Position numbers and translations under genes: made by a program
Shown: positions 1-4,740 of the stretch, piece after piece
Layout: every line of letters begins with the position of its first letter
Position numbering within the stretch: the stretch's first letter is position 1
The notes under the pieces: generated by a model
Databases searched by the model: none
Told to the model about the DNA's origin: nothing
Seen by the model: only the letters and a program-made list of their open reading frames with translations
Assembly: GCA_964436465.1 (NCBI GenBank)
Contig: CAYTCV010000091.1
Span: forward strand, 1 to 7,464
From: RBG-13-66-14 sp964436465
GTDB lineage: Bacteria > RBG-13-66-14
DNA: 7,464 nt
Direction: 5' to 3'

Positions 1-45
1 AAATGTAGGGCGGGACTGTGGGATGAATCCCCCACGTCCCGCCGC
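1..45 (+). repeat. Dispersed hairpin repeat, copy A
   Basis: A long imperfect hairpin. Bases 9-16 pair with 36-43 (8 bp), base 17 is a one-base bulge, and 18-22 pair with 31-35 (5 bp) around an ATGAATCC-type loop. The same architecture, with the bulge in the same place, recurs at 1820-1854. The first 14 bases (AAATGTAGGGCGGG) recur on the minus strand at the right end of the window (about 7417-7430). There is no T-run after the stem, so it is not an intrinsic terminator. It is non-coding as far as can be seen. Confidence 0.7.
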
Positions 46-47
46 GT

Positions 48-104
48 CTTGCGCCGACGCAGGGGCGGGTGTCCACACCCGTCCGCGAACGACCGATTTC
101 CCGT
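48..104 (+). repeat. Dispersed hairpin repeat, copy B
   Basis: This copy begins with CTTGCGCCGACGCAGGGGCGG, related to the GCGATGAYGTAGGGGCSG core seen at about 1805, 2986 and 5632. It contains the near-perfect hairpin CGGGTGT/ACACCCG (66-72 with 75-81). It ends with AACGACCGATTTCCCGT (88-104), which recurs with one base missing at 7435-7450. Copies A and B together fill the first ~105 bases; no gene is visible there. Confidence 0.6.
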
Positions 105-144
105 CCGGTTTTTACAAAAAAAAAGCATTAAAAAGACCGCTTTG

Positions 145-173
145 TTGACTAGAGCGTAATTTGAGTATATTAT
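145..173 (+). promoter_or_regulatory. Sigma70-type promoter of the secreted Ig-like protein
   Basis: TTGACT (145-150) is followed after exactly 17 bases by TATTAT (168-173). An A-rich stretch at 115-135 could act as an UP element. The predicted start of transcription is near 180, inside a perfect palindrome GTGCTAAGCAC (179-189) that could be an operator. The leader to the ATG is about 43 nt and carries AGGAG at 213-217, five bases before the start codon. Confidence 0.75.
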
Positions 174-222
174 TTGCTGTGCTAAGCACCATCACATTCG
201 CCAGAAATCGGAAGGAGAGGAC

Positions 223-1728
223 ATGAAACAGTGTATCCTCTGGTTGTTGTTCGCCGTGGCTGCGGTTTTCGCCGCGGGTGCCCTGCACGCGCCCGTCGAG
301 GAACCGCCGGATGCCTTCTGCATCACGCCCGGCTTCGAGGACAACATAGCAGGCTCCGGCGCCGGTTACTACTTCTTCGACACCACCGAGCCCTCGGACC
401 CCATCTTCCGCTACTGGTGGTTCCACCAGTGGGGCTCCCAGGGCTGGGCCGACAACGACGCATACTGGACCACCACTCTCCCCTTCGACGTCCGCTTCTG
501 CGGCGTGGACTATCCCGCCGGCTCGACCCTCTACGTGGGCTCCAACGGCATAGTGGGCTTCACCGAGGCGGGGATGGACGAGCCCATCAACCAGGAAATC
601 CCCGACCCCAATCCGCCCAACGCCGTCATCGCCGGCTGGTGGGACGACCTGGACGGCACCTCGGGCGGCAACATCTGGCTGGACCAGGACTCCCACGACG
701 GGGTGCAGGCGCTGGCCATCACATACCAGCCCCAATACTTCGTGGATTCGGCCCCGTCGGACCCCATCAAGTTCCAAATCCAGATTTACGAGCAGGAGTA
801 CCCGGGCACGAACAACCGGATTGAGCTGCAGTACTTCGACACCGTCGGCGATTCCTGGCGCGACGGCGGCGTCAGCGCCACCATCGGCCTGGAGAACGCA
901 GGCGGCACCGACGCCGCCCTGTACTCCTTCGAGCAGCCGGTCCTGTCCGACGTCTTCGGCATCCGTTTCGTAGACCAGCTCCTGTACGACAGCCGACTCG
1001 GTCCCTTCAACCTCCTGGCGCCCCTCGACGGCACGGAAATCACCATCGGCGACCGGGTGACCTTCAGCTGGAGTGAGGCGGCCTACGAGGGCGACGGTGA
1101 GCTGACCTACTACATTCTCATCGCCGACAACCCCGAGCTCACCAACGCCTACGAGGTCAACGCGGGCTCCGGCACTCATAAAGACATCGTCTTCGGCACC
1201 ATCGGCCTGGACCCGGGTCTCTGGTACTGGAGCGTGCGAGCCGAGGAGTCCCTCATCGGGAACACCCGCCTGGCCGACAGCGTCTGGAGCTTCAACCTCA
1301 TCGAGCAGCTCGACAACACCCCGCCCCATGTGTCGGGCCAGTCCCCGCATCACGGTGAGACCGATGTTCCGCCGGACACCAACGTGACCTTCCACGTGAC
1401 CGACGACATGTCCGGGGTGGACACCTCCTCCATCGTCTTCGTCTGCGCGGACTCGTCCCGGGCCGGGAACGGTGCGTCCCTCTGCGCCGGCGGGTCCAAC
1501 GCCATCATCCCCGGCGTGTTCACCTTCGATGACGCCGACCTCCTGGACGTGGTGTGCACCTTCGACCCGGACAAGCCTCTGCCGCCGGACACCATCATCT
1601 GTAAGGTGGCCGCCGGGCTCAAAGACCTGGCCGGCAACGCCACCACCGCGCAAGTCGTCTGGTCCTTCAAAGTCCAGGGCGCCGCCGTCACGGAAACGAG
1701 CTGGGGCGCCCTCAAGGCCCAGTACTAG
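223..1728 (+). CDS. Secreted multi-domain protein with FnIII-like and SbsA-type Ig-like domains
   Basis: A 501-residue exported protein of unknown specific function. Residues 1-23 form a signal peptide (MKQC, then a Leu/Ala/Val core); cleavage is likely after Ala20 or Ala23. Residues about 40-250 form a beta-rich domain with landmarks LYVGSNGIVGF (103-113), IAGWWDDLDG (136-145) and IGLENAGGTDAALYSF (221-236), the pattern of nidogen-like or jelly-roll surface domains in bacterial secreted proteins. Residues about 260-358 look like an FnIII-type domain (PFNLLAPLDG start, TFSWS, LWYWSVRA). Residues about 367-485 match an SbsA/Big_5 Ig-like domain (PPHVSGQSPHHGETDVPPDTN; then LKDLAGN before the last strand). 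A short tail ends TSWGALKAQY. No catalytic motif is visible. A cell-surface or extracellular binding or structural role is inferred. The start is fixed by a good ribosome binding site and promoter. It is monocistronic, bounded by a promoter and a terminator. Confidence 0.9.
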   Translation: MKQCILWLLFAVAAVFAAGALHAPVEEPPDAFCITPGFEDNIAGSGAGYYFFDTTEPSDPIFRYWWFHQWGSQGWADNDAYWTTTLPFDVRFCGVDYPAGSTLYVGSNGIVGFTEAGMDEPINQEIPDPNPPNAVIAGWWDDLDGTSGGNIWLDQDSHDGVQALAITYQPQYFVDSAPSDPIKFQIQIYEQEYPGTNNRIELQYFDTVGDSWRDGGVSATIGLENAGGTDAALYSFEQPVLSDVFGIRFVDQLLYDSRLGPFNLLAPLDGTEITIGDRVTFSWSEAAYEGDGELTYYILIADNPELTNAYEVNAGSGTHKDIVFGTIGLDPGLWYWSVRAEESLIGNTRLADSVWSFNLIEQLDNTPPHVSGQSPHHGETDVPPDTNVTFHVTDDMSGVDTSSIVFVCADSSRAGNGASLCAGGSNAIIPGVFTFDDADLLDVVCTFDPDKPLPPDTIICKVAAGLKDLAGNATTAQVVWSFKVQGAAVTETSWGALKAQY

Positions 1729-1743
1729 GAGCGCAATTGATTG

Positions 1744-1770
1744 GCGGGGGCTTCGGTCCCCGCTTTTTTT
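1744..1770 (+). terminator. Intrinsic terminator with UUCG tetraloop
   Basis: An 8-bp GC stem (1744-1751 with 1756-1763, one G-U pair) is closed by a C(UUCG)G tetraloop and followed by seven Ts. It lies 15 bases after the stop codon of the secreted protein gene. Confidence 0.93.
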
Positions 1771-1800
1771 ATAATGTAACTCGCAACACGGCCCGGGCCT

Positions 1801-1873
1801 CGCATATGCGATGACGTAGGGCGGCCCCGTGGGATGCATCCCCCGCGGGCCGCCGCGCATGGCCATGACGTAG
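1801..1873 (+). repeat. Dispersed hairpin repeat, copy C, between two palindromes
   Basis: The central hairpin pairs 1820-1827 with 1847-1854, has a one-base bulge at 1828, and an inner stem 1829-1833 with 1842-1846. This is the same fold as copy A. The palindromes CGCATATGCG (1801-1810) and CATGGCCATG (1858-1867) sit on either side. ATGACGTAG occurs at 1811-1819 and again at 1865-1873. It lies between a terminator and the next promoter. The rest of 1772-1947 is very GC-rich and shows no gene. Confidence 0.7.
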
Positions 1874-1947
1874 TTTCCATACCCGCTCCCCCGCCCCGGC
1901 CCGGGGACGCGCCCCCCGCGGCTTCCCGCCCCGCTCGCCGCCCGGCT

Positions 1948-1976
1948 TTGACCTTTGACTCCCGCTGGGCTAGAAT
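1948..1976 (+). promoter_or_regulatory. Sigma70-type promoter of the first six-repeat lipoprotein
   Basis: TTGACC (1948-1953), a 17-base spacer, then TAGAAT (1971-1976). The predicted start of transcription is near 1983, giving a ~39-nt leader. An inverted repeat GGTGGA/TCCACC (1978-1983 and 1997-2002) straddles the start site. The ribosome binding site is weak to fair (GAGGA at 2013-2017). Confidence 0.7.
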
Positions 1977-2021
1977 CGGTGGATAAGCTGTACCGTTCCA
2001 CCCGAAAAAAGTGAGGAAAAC

Positions 2022-2981
2022 ATGCGCAAGTTCTTGTACCTGCTCCTGGCCGCCCTCTTCGTCCTCCCGCTCGCCCTCCTCGGCTGCGGCGGCCAGGGCG
2101 GCGAAGAGAAAGATACGGGCGACGGGGAAACCGCCGAGGGCGCGACCGGCGACGGCGGCACGGTGGTCGCCGAGGTTGCCGAAGCACCCCACCTGGCCGC
2201 CTTCTACGATACGGTCGCCCAACTGGGCTTCCTGTACCACATGGACGCCGAGGGCCAGCTCCACTTCCTGAACTTCGACTCCGGCAAATGGGAGCCCGAC
2301 GGCACTCCCTGTCCCGGCAAGGGCCCCTTCGACCTGGCCGCCTTCCACGACCCCGACACCGACACCTGGGGCGTGGTGGCGGTGGACGGCGAGGGCGCCC
2401 TGTGGCACTCGACCAAGGACTGGGAGAAGGTGGCGGAGCCCATCGGCACCCAGGGCCAGTATGCCCTGGCCGCCTTCTACGACACATCCTACGGCGAGCC
2501 CGTCATCTCCACCATGGCCCCCGACGGCAAGCTCTACGTCTTCAACGGCGAGAGCTGGGACCAGGTCCACGAGAACGCCTGCCCCGGCAAGGGCCCCTTC
2601 GACCTGACCGTTTTCTACGATGCGACCAGCGACCTCTACTGGACCTCGGCCGTGGACAGCACCGGCAAGGCCTTCGACTTCATCTCGAGTGAATGGGCGG
2701 AGTCCGGCTCGCCGTTCACCACCAAGGGTCCCTTCCGCATCACCGGCTTCCACGACGTCGCCGCCGACGCCTACCTCTTCTACGTCATCGACGGCAAGGG
2801 CGAGCTCTACACGTGGGAGGGCGACGACTGGACCGACGTGGGGGCGAAGGTTCCGGGCAAGGCCCCGTTCGACCTCGACGCCTTCTACGACCCCGACGCC
2901 GACGCCTACTACGTCATGGCTATCGACGCCGACGGCAATGTATACCAGTTCACCGGCGAGAGCTGGGAGCTGCAGTACTAG
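2022..2981 (+). CDS. Six-repeat lipoprotein, putative small beta-propeller (paralogue 1)
   Basis: A 319-residue lipoprotein. Residues 1-21 are a type II signal peptide with lipobox LLGC, and Cys22 is the lipid site. Gly at +2 does not signal inner-membrane retention by the E. coli rule. Residues 23-54 are a Gly/Glu/Asp/Thr-rich linker. Six tandem repeats follow at about 55-101, 102-145, 146-191, 192-236, 237-281 and 282-319. The rough pattern is PFDLxAFYD..xDxYxVxAIDxDGxLYxFxGExWxxxG, with a conserved Asp-x-x-Gly turn and one Trp per unit. The layout (four short beta strands, 44-46 residues) recalls lectin-like propellers of the PLL, tectonin or DUF346 type, but I do not recognise the family and infer the fold only. 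Cys97 and Cys187 sit at the same place in repeats 1 and 3. Ligand and role are unknown. The gene is monocistronic, with its own promoter and terminator. Confidence 0.88.
   Translation: MRKFLYLLLAALFVLPLALLGCGGQGGEEKDTGDGETAEGATGDGGTVVAEVAEAPHLAAFYDTVAQLGFLYHMDAEGQLHFLNFDSGKWEPDGTPCPGKGPFDLAAFHDPDTDTWGVVAVDGEGALWHSTKDWEKVAEPIGTQGQYALAAFYDTSYGEPVISTMAPDGKLYVFNGESWDQVHENACPGKGPFDLTVFYDATSDLYWTSAVDSTGKAFDFISSEWAESGSPFTTKGPFRITGFHDVAADAYLFYVIDGKGELYTWEGDDWTDVGAKVPGKAPFDLDAFYDPDADAYYVMAIDADGNVYQFTGESWELQY
2184..2978 (+). repeat. Six tandem ~135-bp coding repeats in paralogue 1
   Basis: The DNA encodes six repeats of 44-46 codons, the last shortened to 38. Identity at DNA level is highest at the junctions of repeats 1/2 and 3/4: a 24-base stretch is identical at 2313-2336 and 2583-2606, exactly 270 bases (two repeats) apart. 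This points to duplication of a two-repeat unit. Confidence 0.85.
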
Positions 2982-2997
2982 CGGCCTTGCGGATGAT

Positions 2998-3026
2998 GAG
3001 GGCCGGCGCGCGCCGGTCCTCTTTTT
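2998..3026 (+). terminator. Intrinsic terminator derived from the hairpin repeat
   Basis: A 10-bp stem (2998-3007 with 3012-3021, one G-U pair) with a GCGC loop is followed by five Ts. The bases before it (CTTGCGGATGATGAGGGCC, 2986-3004) match the conserved start of the dispersed repeat family, so a repeat copy seems to serve as the terminator of the lipoprotein gene. Confidence 0.88.
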
Positions 3027-3056
3027 GCGCCGGGGAACTTCCCGCCGGCCCGTTTC

Positions 3057-3076
3057 GCTGACGTAGGGGCGGGGCG
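3057..3076 (+). repeat. Dispersed hairpin repeat, copy D, cut by gap 1
   Basis: GCTGACGTAGGGGCGGGGCG matches the repeat family core, then the sequence runs into Ns. Only the left arm of the hairpin is present. Confidence 0.6.
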
Positions 3077-3176
3077 NNNNNNNNNNNNNNNNNNNNNNNN
3101 NNNNNNNNNNNNNNNNNNNNNNNNNNNNNNNNNNNNNNNNNNNNNNNNNNNNNNNNNNNNNNNNNNNNNNNNNNNN
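3077..3176. other. Assembly gap 1 (100 N)
   Basis: Exactly 100 Ns, a typical placeholder for a scaffold gap of unknown true length. It begins inside a dispersed repeat and hides the 3' end of the methyltransferase gene and any terminator for it. Confidence 0.95.
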
Positions 3177-3902
3177 CGCCCCCACCTTCCGGCCCGAGAG
3201 GAACATCCAGAACAAACCCCGCTCGACGCGTGAATCCTCGAAGGTCGTTTCCGCCAGGAGCCCCCGCGCCTCGGCCGCGGTGTAGGCCGCCTGCAGCGAG
3301 CCCAGCGGCTCCCGTATTTTCCGCAACGCCCGCGGCACGATTACGGCCGTGACGAGGCAGATGAACAGGTGGACCGGCGCCGGGGCGTCCCGCCGCAGGT
3401 CCATCACCAGGAACCGTCCGCCGGGCTTCAGCACCCGGAACAATTCGGCAAAAATCTCCCCCGGCCGCGACCAGTGGTGCAGCGAGAGGGTGCTGACGAC
3501 GAAGTCGCAGGAGGCGTCGGGCAGCGGCAGGTTATCCGACCCGCTCCGGAGCAGCTCCACCCGCTCCGGGCCTAAATTTTTCCGCGCGGCGTCGAGGGCT
3601 TCCTCCGCGATGTCCACCCCGACCAGGCGGATGCGGGGGAATTTCTCCGCCGCGGCCCGCAGAAGGTACCCCGGCCCGCAGCCCAGGTCCAGGAGCGTCC
3701 CCTCCGGTTTATCCCGTTTGAGCCGCCGCAGGACCAGCCGCCTCAGCGCCCAAAAGGGCGGCGTGCGGTTCATCGCGTCGTAAGCCCGGACCGCGCCGGG
3801 GGCGTCTATGCCCTCCCGGCCGACCCGACGGCGGACCCGCGCCGGCGCGAGCAGGAACGCCAGGAACGCCGCGCCCGTGGCGATTACGAAGGGCCAAAGC
3901 AT
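3177..3902 (-). CDS. Membrane-anchored class I SAM-dependent methyltransferase (3' end lost in gap)
   Basis: 242 residues are visible from ATG at 3902. Residues 3-21 form one transmembrane helix (WPFVIATGAAFLAFLLAPA), followed by the basic stretch RVRRRVGR, which should stay cytoplasmic. The catalytic domain has SAM motif I LLDLGCGPGYLL (70-81), the acidic ribose-binding residue in VGVDIAEEAL (Asp97), a SGSDNLPLPDASCDFV segment (120-135), STLSLHHW (137-144) and RVLKPGGRFLVMDLRRD (156-172). This is the methyltransferase type 11 family in the broad sense. The substrate cannot be told; HHW and LRRD are typical of one widespread uncharacterised branch. The visible end, MFLSGRK plus three residues, is close to where that branch normally stops, so few residues are probably missing. 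There is no Shine-Dalgarno sequence before the ATG, which fits the predicted leaderless mRNA. It diverges from the RRM gene. Confidence 0.88.
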
Positions 3903-3908
3903 GCGGTG

Positions 3909-3937
3909 ATTATCGGAATTCCAGGGTCGGGGGTCAA
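3909..3937 (-). promoter_or_regulatory. Promoter of the methyltransferase, predicting a leaderless mRNA
   Basis: On the minus strand TTGACC (3937-3932) is followed after 17 bases by GATAAT (3914-3909). Six bases separate the -10 box from the ATG at 3902, so the A of the start codon falls on the usual +1 position. Confidence 0.6.
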
Positions 3938-3989
3938 GCTTCCGGTCGGGTCGAGCGGGGCATTCTGCGGCCTTCCCGCAAATTATTTG

Positions 3990-4018
3990 TTTACAAAACG
4001 ATTTATATGTGCTACTGT
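3990..4018 (+). promoter_or_regulatory. Promoter of the RRM gene
   Basis: TTTACA (3990-3995), a 17-base spacer, then TACTGT (4013-4018), in the one clearly AT-rich stretch of this region (about 3978-4010). The predicted start of transcription is near 4025. It lies back to back with the methyltransferase promoter, about 50 bases away. Confidence 0.55.
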
Positions 4019-4024
4019 GCTCGC

Positions 4025-4143
4025 GCTCCGACTGCATGTTGGTCGGGGTTGTAACGGGAGCGGCCATCCGCCGTTCTTTGGATGGAGGGAAACCCCTCCA
4101 ATAGGGAGCGCCCACGAGGCGCCATAAGAAAGCAGGTTCGAGA
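4025..4143 (+). promoter_or_regulatory. Structured ~119-nt 5' leader of the RRM gene
   Basis: Several hairpins can form in the predicted untranslated leader: 4026-4032 with 4042-4048 (7 bp, with wobble); 4083-4089 with 4094-4100 (7 bp, AAAC loop); and 4108-4112 with 4118-4122 (5 bp, CACGA loop). CCATCC (4064-4069) can instead pair with GGATGG (4080-4085), which uses three bases of the second stem, so the two cannot form together. The ribosome binding site is weak (AGG at 4134-4136) before a GTG start. A long folded leader is common in cold-inducible RNA-binding genes; control by RNA structure is an inference. Confidence 0.45.
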
Positions 4144-4413
4144 GTGAAGTTGTTCGTAGGGAGCTTGAGCTGGGACACTACAGACCAGACGCTTCGCGAT
4201 GCGTTCACGCGCTTCGGTGAGGTAGTCGAGGCCAAGGTAATCACCGAGCGTGATTCCGGTCGGTCCCGGGGCTTTGGGTTTGTGACTTTTACAGACGACG
4301 AGGCGGGGAGAAACGCCATATCCGAGATGAATGGTACCGAGCTCGACGGCCGGACCATCCGCGTGGATGAGGCGAGCGAGAGAAAGCCGCGCGAGTCCAG
4401 GTACGACCGCTAA
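4144..4413 (+). CDS. Single-RRM RNA-binding protein
   Basis: An 89-residue protein consisting of one RNA recognition motif. RNP2 is LFVGSL (residues 3-8) and RNP1 is RGFGFVTF (42-49), with the aromatic residues at Phe4, Phe44 and Phe46 that stack on RNA bases. The tail (77-89, ASERKPRESRYDR) is charged and short, without the Gly-rich extension of plant and some cyanobacterial relatives. The GTG start at 4144 gives MKLFVGSLSW, the usual beginning of bacterial Rbp proteins. Such proteins bind single-stranded RNA in the cytoplasm and often rise in the cold. Codon use is less GC-biased than in neighbours (GTA, ACT, ACA, TTT, AGA and ATA all occur), which may reflect high expression or a separate origin. 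It has its own promoter, a long leader and three downstream terminators. Confidence 0.93.
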   Translation: MKLFVGSLSWDTTDQTLRDAFTRFGEVVEAKVITERDSGRSRGFGFVTFTDDEAGRNAISEMNGTELDGRTIRVDEASERKPRESRYDR

Positions 4414-4435
4414 GAAGCGCAAAACCAAACAGTCG

Positions 4436-4462
4436 GGGGAGGGATTTTGTCCCTCCCCTTTT
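4436..4462 (+). terminator. Terminator 1 of three after the RRM gene
   Basis: A 9-bp stem GGGGAGGGA/TCCCTCCCC (4436-4444 with 4450-4458), a TTTTG loop and four Ts. It lies 22 bases after the stop codon. Confidence 0.85.
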
Positions 4463-4484
4463 ATAAACGCTAAACCGAACGCCG

Positions 4485-4513
4485 GGGGAGGGATTTGTCC
4501 CTCCCCTTTTTTT
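4485..4513 (+). terminator. Terminator 2 of three after the RRM gene
   Basis: The same 9-bp stem as terminator 1 (4485-4493 with 4498-4506) with a TTTG loop, followed by seven Ts. It is the strongest of the three. Confidence 0.9.
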
Positions 4514-4533
4514 ATGGGCGATTTACGTGATTG

Positions 4534-4584
4534 ACCGTGGGATGCATGGGCTCACGGTGGGGGGGACGATGTCCCTCCCCTTTT
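4534..4584 (+). terminator. Terminator 3 with preceding hairpin
   Basis: ACCGTG/CACGGT (4534-4539 with 4553-4558) forms a 6-bp stem enclosing GATGCAT, a string shared with dispersed repeat copy C. Directly after it, 4559-4567 pairs with 4571-4579 (9 bp, one G-U, GAT loop), followed by four Ts at 4581-4584. The 3' arm TCCCTCCCC is the same as in terminators 1 and 2. Confidence 0.65.
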
Positions 4585-4590
4585 GCACGG

Positions 4591-4608
4591 CGAATATTCG
4601 ACCGGTCG
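4591..4608. promoter_or_regulatory. Two overlapping 10-bp palindromes, possible operator
   Basis: CGAATATTCG (4591-4600) and CGACCGGTCG (4599-4608) are both perfect palindromes and share the central CG. They lie about 70 bases upstream of the -35 box of the second six-repeat lipoprotein. No regulator can be named. No gene is seen in 4585-4678, which is otherwise GC-rich. Confidence 0.3.
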
Positions 4609-4678
4609 CGGGTGGGACTCGGCCGCCGCTGTTTTTTTACGCCCCGCCCACGGGCGGATACTCCCCCGTTCCCCGCAA

Positions 4679-4708
4679 TTGACTCGGGCGGGGGGTCTCG
4701 GTTATAGT
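4679..4708 (+). promoter_or_regulatory. Sigma70-type promoter of the second six-repeat lipoprotein
   Basis: TTGACT (4679-4684), an 18-base spacer, then TATAGT (4703-4708). The predicted start is near 4715, giving a ~26-nt leader. GGAG (4730-4733) is the ribosome binding site, seven bases before the ATG. Confidence 0.7.
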
Positions 4709-4740
4709 GAAAACTCTCACCCCCAAGCCGGAGACGCCCC

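Noticed and set aside
1811..1873. The two ATGACGTAG copies as target-site duplication of a transposon
   Set aside because: The same string starts other copies of the repeat family, so it is part of the repeat; there is no transposase and the unit between is too short.
1955..1976. TTGACT at 1955-1960 as the -35 box of the first lipoprotein promoter
   Set aside because: Only 10 bases from the TAGAAT box; the overlapping TTGACC at 1948-1953 gives the correct 17-base spacing.
112..2487. Long minus-strand open frame opposite the secreted protein gene
   Set aside because: Low-complexity Arg/Pro/Gly and Val/Gly-rich translation, runs across a terminator, a promoter and repeats; antisense shadow of two well-supported genes.
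1725..4358. Very long minus-strand open frame across the first lipoprotein, gap 1 and the methyltransferase
   Set aside because: It is open only because of GC-rich antisense sequence and the Ns. The methyltransferase portion is real from 3902 to the gap; upstream it covers the RRM leader, and beyond the gap it is antisense to the lipoprotein.
4436..4584. The three G-rich hairpins as a CRISPR-like array
   Set aside because: Spacing is irregular (about 49 and 74 bases), the units are inverted repeats with T-runs, and no cas gene is present; they are terminators.
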